Shown here in pieces: positions 1-4,921 of a stretch of 9,138 bases of DNA. Each line of letters starts with the position of its first letter. Within the stretch, counting starts at the first letter, position 1. The DNA is taken from the NCBI GenBank assembly GCA_943325655.2, contig CALPQG020000071.1:1-9138 (forward strand), in the 5' to 3' direction. The DNA comes from Bifidobacterium breve. GTDB taxonomy: Bacteria; Bacteroidota; Bacteroidia; Cytophagales; UBA9547. The translations under genes were made by a program, and so were the position numbers. The notes under the pieces were generated by a model, which was not told where the DNA came from, did not search any database, and saw nothing but the letters and a program-made list of their open reading frames with translations.

Positions 1-598
1 TGCCCAACCCCAAGTAAAACCCGAATTTCACCCATGGCATAGAAGTAATATAATCGTCCAAGGTTTTCCTAAATGTTTTGTCTTCAAGGGTCACTTTCTG
101 GTTCCAAACCAGTTTATTTCCCAAAATGGTGGTTAACAAATCCCTCACCCTGGTGGTACAGTTGTCGAAGAAAAAATCGTATTTATAATACCTGTTATTG
201 CCTTTGTAATTGTTTTCTAAAAAATTATACACGGCTTGTTTTTCAGACAAACTAAGGTCAAGAACTTGTTCAGTTACACTCCTATCTTCTTGCAAATACA
301 CCTCAATAAAGTCTTTGAAGGAAGATACATCCAGCATATAATCTAATTTTCCCCTTACAAATTTGATGTAAAAACCATCCGTTCTAAAATCAAAAGTACC
401 GTAGTTAAAAACCAAATCCATTCCTGAAGTGGTATCATAAATCCTTACGGCCGTATGCCCAAATATAGAATACAATTCATCACCAGGCCCACAAGTAATA
501 ATACTTACCTGAGATTGAGGTGACACTTCTATTGCATTTGCATGAATAGTAGTAAAAGCAAATAGACAGGTAAAAATTAATATTTTATAGAATTTCAT
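1..598 (-). CDS. DUF4105 / Lnb N-terminal-domain envelope protein, 3' part missing
   Basis: Only the first 199 residues lie in the window; the C-terminal part is beyond position 1. I translated it directly from the minus strand: ATG at 598, no stop to the window edge. Residues 1-20 form a signal peptide or N-terminal anchor (lysine, then a hydrophobic stretch ending IHA). The rest matches the DUF4105 (Lnb_N, PF13387) pattern: CGPGDELYSIFGHTAVRIYD at 36-55, FNYGTFDF at 64-71, and YDFFFDNCTTRVRDLL at 140-155. Invariant H48 and C147 are the likely catalytic pair of a papain-like periplasmic fold. Family knowledge: Lnb-type proteins have been linked to lipoprotein N-acylation in bacteria lacking Lnt, usually with membrane helices after this domain. 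That function is inferred here, because the C-terminal half is unseen. It starts 32 bp after the OmpA-family gene on the same strand, so the two are probably co-transcribed. Family membership is confident, activity is not. Confidence 0.85.
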   Translation of the reverse strand, partial: MKFYKILIFTCLFAFTTIHANAIEVSPQSQVSIITCGPGDELYSIFGHTAVRIYDTTSGMDLVFNYGTFDFRTDGFYIKFVRGKLDYMLDVSSFKDFIEVYLQEDRSVTEQVLDLSLSEKQAVYNFLENNYKGNNRYYKYDFFFDNCTTRVRDLLTTILGNKLVWNQKVTLEDKTFRKTLDDYITSMPWVKFGFYLGLG

Positions 599-630
599 TT
601 CAGATTTTGTGCTTACAGTTCAAGAGGTAA

Positions 631-3009
631 TTAAAAACTAAGTACCCTAAATTTAATTCTTCTGTTTTTTAAGGAATTTTCATGACCAGCATTTACACTC
701 CCTGTAGGTTTGTCAGGATATGCCGTTAAGGCTAATCTTTGTGAATCTACCCCTAATTTTATCAATTCATCATACACCATTTTTTCCCTGGCCATAGCCA
801 AATGCTGGTTGTGTTTTAAATCACCATCTTCGTCATAATGTGCTTCTACCCTTATTTTTAAACTTGGGTATTTATTCAACAACGACATGATATGCTGCAA
901 TTGATGCGAAGAAAATTTATGCAATGACATAGATTCATTTTCTGGGAAATAAATTGATTCATGCAAAAAACCTCCTACCATTGGTTCACCGTGTTTATGG
1001 TGTTTTACTTTTCCGGTGGAATGCGTTTTGAGTTTGTCCCTGTTGTAATTAAAATTCATATTACTCACAATATGAAATGCAGGTTTAAAATGCTCTATTC
1101 TTTCTTCAATATTACTGTTGTTTGCCCCATCATCAGTATAACCAACAGCAATAACTCTTTTTTCATCAATTCCTTTTTTTAGCAAATATTCCTGAATCGC
1201 TGCAGCCCTGTTTTCAGACAAAAATTTATTATGAGCAGGATCAAGCATATCATCTATGTTGCCAACAATTTCAACAAACATATTTGGATATGCTTCTAAC
1301 AATTCAAATACTTTATCAAGTTCAGCAGTAGAAGTTTCTTTTAATTTAAAATCTCCGGCATCGAAAAACACATTTCTCAAAAAAGTTTCTTTACCAGAAA
1401 TAATAGAATCAATGTAAATATTTTTTTCAAGTTCAATGTATGATTTGCTTTCAGGTACTTCCAAGTTGAAAGATTGAAATAAATAACCATTTTTTTCCAA
1501 GGTAATTTTATAGTTTTTCCCTTCAGGCAATACAATTACATATTTGCCGGTTGCTTCATTTGAATGGTGTTCACTAACCAATTTTCCTGTGGTTAAATTC
1601 GTAGTGGTAATCTTAACACTGGTTGGAGATTTTGTAGCACTGTTATAAGATATACCTTTAAGAACCACTACATGCTCAGCACTTTTTGAAAGTTCAGCCA
1701 TGTAAATATCAGAGTTGCTAGCGCCAATTTCTTCTCTGATAGAAGAGAAATATATTCTTTTCCCATCGGCTGACCATGAGAAATACAAGTCATCGTCTGG
1801 TGTATTGATTGGATATCCTAAATTTTGAGGGGTTGTCCAATTCCCCAAAGAATCTTTTTCTGATTTAAAAATATCATGACCACCAATATTTTTATGTCCC
1901 ATGGAGCTAAAATACAAGGTTTTTCCATCAGGCATCATAAAAGGCGCATCATCATCATACATGGTATTGATTTTGGGACCTAAGTTTTCTGCGACACTCC
2001 ATTTGCCATCAGGCAATTTGCTGGAAACATAAATATCAGTGCCTCCAAATCCACCATGTTTATTGCTTGAAAAAAACAACAAGTTTTCATCAGAGTTCAA
2101 ATGAGCGCTTGGTTCCCAGTGAATCGTATTGATATTATTGTCAAAAGGTTGTGGATCTGTCCATTGACTCCCTTCCAAATCACTGTAAAACAAATCTCCG
2201 GAATAAGTGTCAAACATCTCGTTATGAACATGTTTGTAGACAATCAATTTTTGACCATCATCCGTAATAGACACGATGGCATCATGGTTCATGGTATTGA
2301 TATGCTCCCCTACACTTTTTGGTGTGCCCCAACCAATACCAGTTTTTTCAGAAACATAAATGTCTTCAAAATAGTCTTCGTCATAAGTATCTTTTAAGCC
2401 ACCTGTGGTATTGGGCTTTCTTGCTGTGAAATACATTTTTTGTTCGTCAGCAGTTACTATGGGCGTATATTCTGCATAAGGAGAATTTACCAATGAACCA
2501 ATATTCGTGATTTTAATATCTAAAGGTTTGGCCATAATTTCTTTGGCTGATTTACAAACCTCCATTCGTCTGTCTATATCAATTAACTTTTCTTTGTTCC
2601 CTAAATGATGGGAAACTACGTAATTTTTATATTCATTGAATTGTTCCCAGGCGAGATCAAAATTTTGGTTATGGTGGTAAGCCTTTCCTAAGTAATAAAG
2701 GTATTCAATTGGACAGTTTTCATGGTTTTTAGAAACCTTTATAAAACAATCCAAAGCCTTTTTCTTAAAACCATTGTGCAGGTACGAAACTCCCAAACGG
2801 TAAGTCACCACAGGATTTCCAGGTTTAATACTGTCTAGAACGCTATACGCTTCTTGTGCTGAACGGTATTTCAGGGATTTAAAAAATTCGTTAGCGCTTT
2901 TCTCTAAATCTACAGGATCTATGGGATCAATGGATTGAGCTCTAAGAGCTATATTTTGGGTGAAATATAATGAAATAAGTAAAGCTATTATCCTCATAAG
3001 TAAGAACAT
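631..3009 (-). CDS. PorE-like periplasmic protein: TPR, PD40 propeller, CRD, two OmpA domains
   Basis: A 792-residue exported envelope protein. Signal peptide at 1-24 (cleavage near RAQ/S); there is no lipobox Cys, so it is probably soluble in the periplasm and held by peptidoglycan binding. TPR-like helices span about 34-135. PD40/WD40-like propeller blades span about 175-440, with repeated units such as LLFFSSNKHGGFGGTDIY (310-327), TLYFSSMGHKNIGGHDIF (364-381) and RIYFSSIREE (418-427). A carboxypeptidase-regulatory-like beta domain covers about 447-520. Two OmpA-like domains follow. The first (about 543-650) has LSENRAAAIQEYLLKKGI at 597-614. The second (about 683-790) has the late NRRIKFRVL motif at 782-790. 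This domain order is that of PorE-type proteins of the type IX secretion system, but the same layout occurs in many Bacteroidota proteins of unknown role, so I do not assign porE. The alternative start M5 (position 2997) gives a more typical signal peptide. The DUF4105 gene follows 32 bp downstream. Confidence 0.9.
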   Translation of the reverse strand: MFLLMRIIALLISLYFTQNIALRAQSIDPIDPVDLEKSANEFFKSLKYRSAQEAYSVLDSIKPGNPVVTYRLGVSYLHNGFKKKALDCFIKVSKNHENCPIEYLYYLGKAYHHNQNFDLAWEQFNEYKNYVVSHHLGNKEKLIDIDRRMEVCKSAKEIMAKPLDIKITNIGSLVNSPYAEYTPIVTADEQKMYFTARKPNTTGGLKDTYDEDYFEDIYVSEKTGIGWGTPKSVGEHINTMNHDAIVSITDDGQKLIVYKHVHNEMFDTYSGDLFYSDLEGSQWTDPQPFDNNINTIHWEPSAHLNSDENLLFFSSNKHGGFGGTDIYVSSKLPDGKWSVAENLGPKINTMYDDDAPFMMPDGKTLYFSSMGHKNIGGHDIFKSEKDSLGNWTTPQNLGYPINTPDDDLYFSWSADGKRIYFSSIREEIGASNSDIYMAELSKSAEHVVVLKGISYNSATKSPTSVKITTTNLTTGKLVSEHHSNEATGKYVIVLPEGKNYKITLEKNGYLFQSFNLEVPESKSYIELEKNIYIDSIISGKETFLRNVFFDAGDFKLKETSTAELDKVFELLEAYPNMFVEIVGNIDDMLDPAHNKFLSENRAAAIQEYLLKKGIDEKRVIAVGYTDDGANNSNIEERIEHFKPAFHIVSNMNFNYNRDKLKTHSTGKVKHHKHGEPMVGGFLHESIYFPENESMSLHKFSSHQLQHIMSLLNKYPSLKIRVEAHYDEDGDLKHNQHLAMAREKMVYDELIKLGVDSQRLALTAYPDKPTGSVNAGHENSLKNRRIKFRVLSF

Positions 3010-3173
3010 TCGTGAGTGACGAAATTAATATATTTTTCTTAATATCTCACTATAATTTCAGGTTCATAATTGACATTTGACATATAATGCGCAACATTTT
3101 TTCATCTTCATACATAATTCAATACTTGTTAAAAAATATTTTTTTTCAATTTCTCAATGATTAGTTTATTTAG

Positions 3174-3204
3174 TTTGAAAACCATAAGTTATTCTATACT
3201 ATTG
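3174..3204 (+). promoter_or_regulatory. Bacteroidota-type promoter for the phospholipase-fold gene
   Basis: TTTG at 3174-3177 and TACTATTG at 3197-3204, separated by 19 bp. The Bacteroidota vegetative consensus is TTTG (-33) and TAnnTTTG (-7), so the first box is exact and the second has one mismatch. It would start transcription near 3210, about 30 bases before the ATG at 3243. No similarly good pair was found for the divergent minus-strand gene in 3010-3242. Confidence 0.5.
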
Positions 3205-3242
3205 TGATTGATTATTAATTTCATTCTTTAATTTTTTTCAAG

Positions 3243-4316
3243 ATGCAGTTCAAATTCTATTTAGTTTTATTATTGATCATTGTCAGTTATTTACACAGTT
3301 ATTCTTGGGGATTTTATGCCCATAAAAAAATCAATCGGATAGCCATATTTTCTTTGCCCAAAGAAATGTTTTCCTTTTACAAAATTCATATTGATTTTAT
3401 AACTGATAAAGCCACCGCTCCCGACAAAAGAAGGTATATCCTAAAAGAAGAAGCCACCCGTCATTACATTGATTTTGAAGATTATGGCGACAGTGCTATC
3501 TATAAACTTCCCCACAGTTATTTCAAATTGAAAGAATACTACCCTGAAGATTCATTATTAAAATTCGGCATTGTTCCATGGCACATTCAACGTGTATGTT
3601 ACCAACTTACGGAGGCTTTCAAGTCCAAAAATACACCTGCCATTCTCCGAATTTCAGCTGATTTAGGTCATTATATTGCCGATGCCAATGTTCCTTTGCA
3701 TACCACTAAAAACTACAATGGACAATTAACCAATCAGGTCGGAATTCATGGGTTCTGGGAATCCCGATTGCCTGAGTTATTTTCAAATCAATATGATTTG
3801 TTTACAGGAAAAGCAATTTACATCAATTCCATCCATGAATATAGCTGGCAAATGGTGGTCAATGCACATTCGGCTTTGGATTCAGTACTGAATTTTGAAA
3901 AAATACTTGACCAACAATTTCCCAACGACAAAAAATTCAGTTATGAACAAAGGGGAAGCGTGAACTTAAAAGTTTATTCCAAAAGTTACTCTAAAGCATA
4001 CCACCACATGTTGTCGGGTCAGGTAGAAAGACAAATGCGTGCAGCCATCAAATCGACAGCAGCACTTTGGTATACTTGCTGGATAAATGCCGGACAACCT
4101 GACTTAAATCAATTCATAGACAAGAAAACTTATATTGAAGAAGATACGGTTCAATCAACACCTTTGAACGAATTAGAAATTAGACCTGAAGCACATTTAT
4201 TTCTTGAAGAATTTAATTCCTGTAGCCACCATCATGATTGTTGTGAAGAGAAAAATGAAATTGTAGCAGATAAACGAAAATGGTGGATGATGTTTTTGGT
4301 GAGAAGTGAAAGATGA
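3243..4316 (+). CDS. Exported zinc phospholipase C / S1-P1 nuclease-fold hydrolase
   Basis: A 357-residue secreted hydrolase of the trinuclear-zinc fold shared by Bacillus phospholipase C and S1/P1 nuclease. The signal peptide ends SYS/W, which would leave W22 as the mature N-terminus; in this fold the N-terminal Trp binds zinc through its amino group. Ligand candidates follow with the right spacing: W22, H27, D61, H74 (RHYID), H143 and D147 (LGHYIAD), H153 (PLH), H169 and E173 (GIHGFWES). Glu at the last position resembles phospholipase C (nucleases use Asp), while the HYID and PLH contexts resemble S1/P1, so the substrate (phospholipid or nucleic acid) stays open. Residues 327-336 add an unusual Cys/His-rich tail, CSHHHDCCEE. 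The final codons and stop run into a short decayed repeat. Transcribed divergently from the OmpA-family gene and convergently with the ATL gene, 48 bp away. The start is supported by the signal peptide and the upstream promoter. Confidence 0.85.
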   Translation: MQFKFYLVLLLIIVSYLHSYSWGFYAHKKINRIAIFSLPKEMFSFYKIHIDFITDKATAPDKRRYILKEEATRHYIDFEDYGDSAIYKLPHSYFKLKEYYPEDSLLKFGIVPWHIQRVCYQLTEAFKSKNTPAILRISADLGHYIADANVPLHTTKNYNGQLTNQVGIHGFWESRLPELFSNQYDLFTGKAIYINSIHEYSWQMVVNAHSALDSVLNFEKILDQQFPNDKKFSYEQRGSVNLKVYSKSYSKAYHHMLSGQVERQMRAAIKSTAALWYTCWINAGQPDLNQFIDKKTYIEEDTVQSTPLNELEIRPEAHLFLEEFNSCSHHHDCCEEKNEIVADKRKWWMMFLVRSER

Positions 4317-4360
4317 AAAGTGTAATTTATAATGTAAGATGTGAAATGTGAAATGTGAAC
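4299..4360 (+). repeat. Decayed short tandem repeat, GTGAAAT-type
   Basis: Three head-to-tail units, GTGAAAT at 4341-4347, GTGAAAT at 4348-4354 and GTGAAC at 4355-4360, are preceded by imperfect relatives (GTGAGAAGTGAAAGATGAAAA at about 4299-4319). The array begins inside the last codons of the phospholipase-fold gene, supplies its TGA stop, and fills most of the gap to the convergent ATL gene. No hairpin terminator is visible in this gap for either gene. Confidence 0.6.
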
Positions 4361-4364
4361 GGTT

Positions 4365-4733
4365 TTATAAAAGTTCAGATACCGGATCCCAAAAGATATT
4401 TTTAAAATTTTCCACTTTATCATTTAATACCTTAATATTCTCTTTTTCAAGCAATTCCTGCATTTCATTTAAAGTGCCAAAATGGAGTTTCCCTGTCAAT
4501 ACGCCTTCCCTATTGACAACCCTATGCGCTGGAATCTCCGGCATGGCATGCGCGTTGTTCATCGCCCAACCTACCATTCTTGCACTCCTCGCAGCACCCA
4601 AATAAATGGCAATTGCCCCATAAGATGTCACCCTTCCTTTAGGAATGAGCTTCACCACTTCGTAAACATTTTCGAAAAAATTATCGGTTTTCAATTTAGA
4701 GTTGGTAGTTATCGGTTTAAAATTATTTGTCAT
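4365..4733 (-). CDS. Alkyltransferase-like (ATL) protein, MGMT DNA-binding domain without catalytic Cys
   Basis: A 122-residue, single-domain member of the O6-methylguanine-DNA methyltransferase C-terminal family. VYEVVKLIPKGRVTSYGAIA (23-42) starts the helix-turn-helix; Y38 matches the base-flipping Tyr, and R52 in AARSARMVG matches the Arg finger. The active-site motif PCHRV reads PAHRV at 68-72, so A69 replaces the alkyl-accepting Cys. VLTGKLHFG (78-86) and a terminal WDP motif (115-117) are typical of the Bacteroidota branch. Family knowledge: ATL proteins cannot transfer the alkyl group but bind O6-alkylguanine and recruit nucleotide excision repair; that role is inferred here. Residues 2-17 look non-native: they are encoded by low-complexity sequence holding a duplicated 10-mer, and a TTG at 4694 (residue 14) would give a family-like 109-residue start. 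Convergent with the phospholipase-fold gene and separated by a terminator from the isocitrate dehydrogenase gene, so it is probably expressed alone. Confidence 0.9.
   Translation of the reverse strand: MTNNFKPITTNSKLKTDNFFENVYEVVKLIPKGRVTSYGAIAIYLGAARSARMVGWAMNNAHAMPEIPAHRVVNREGVLTGKLHFGTLNEMQELLEKENIKVLNDKVENFKNIFWDPVSELL
4681..4718. repeat. Duplicated 10-mer TTATCGGTTT in the 5' end of the ATL gene
   Basis: TTATCGGTTT occurs at 4681-4690 and again at 4709-4718. The sequence between is low in complexity (AGTTGGTAGTT type). It encodes much of the N-terminal extension of the ATL protein and looks like decayed simple-repeat DNA captured into the reading frame. Confidence 0.6.
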
Positions 4734-4774
4734 TCTTTCAAGATTTTAATACAGGCAATAAATTGATTTATGTA

Positions 4775-4806
4775 CAATAATACCATCCCATTGTGAATAA
4801 ATCAAA
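4775..4806 (-). promoter_or_regulatory. Bacteroidota-type promoter for the ATL gene
   Basis: On the minus strand, TTTG (4806-4803) is followed after 20 bp by TATTATTG (4782-4775), one mismatch from TAnnTTTG. The predicted start, near 4768, lies about 35 bases before the ATG at 4733 and downstream of the isocitrate dehydrogenase terminator, which agrees with independent transcription. Confidence 0.45.
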
Positions 4807-4851
4807 TATTTTTATACCCCAATAAAACCCTGAACAGATGTCTTTTTTTTC

Positions 4852-4885
4852 AAAAAAAATAGTCCCGACAAAATCGGGACTATTT
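4852..4885 (-). terminator. Rho-independent terminator of the isocitrate dehydrogenase gene
   Basis: A perfect 12-bp stem pairs AAATAGTCCCGA (4857-4868) with TCGGGACTATTT (4874-4885) around the 5-base loop CAAAA. Read on the minus strand the hairpin leads into eight T residues (complement of A4852-4859). It lies 37 bp past the stop codon at 4922-4924. On the plus strand the following T-run is short, so termination should be mainly leftward. Confidence 0.9.
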
Positions 4886-4921
4886 CTTCATGCAGCAAAG
4901 CTGATAATATTGCTTATAAAA

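Noticed and set aside
73..255. Plus-strand open frame of 60 codons
   Set aside because: It lies antisense to the well-supported DUF4105 gene and its peptide is Cys/Trp/Tyr-rich with no family pattern.
961..1182. Plus-strand open frame inside the OmpA-family gene
   Set aside because: Antisense to the tandem OmpA domains; no recognisable protein features. The same holds for 2101-2397.
631..3009. Assigning the gene name porE
   Set aside because: The domain order fits, but the second OmpA domain, the absent lipobox and the lack of neighbouring type IX secretion genes in the window leave paralogy open.
3131..3144. AT palindrome AAAAAATATTTTTT in the divergent intergenic region
   Set aside because: Simple A/T symmetry is expected by chance in such AT-rich DNA, and no flanking operator pattern is visible.
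4341..4360. CRISPR-like array
   Set aside because: The units are 7 bases with no spacers; this is a simple tandem repeat.
4317..4364. Possible bidirectional terminator between the two convergent genes
   Set aside because: No stem-loop with a T-tract can be drawn; the gap is mostly the GTGAAAT-type repeat.
4348..4766. Plus-strand open frames (4348-4605, 4482-4766) across the ATL gene
   Set aside because: They mirror the ATL coding strand; the minus-strand reading has clear family motifs and these do not.
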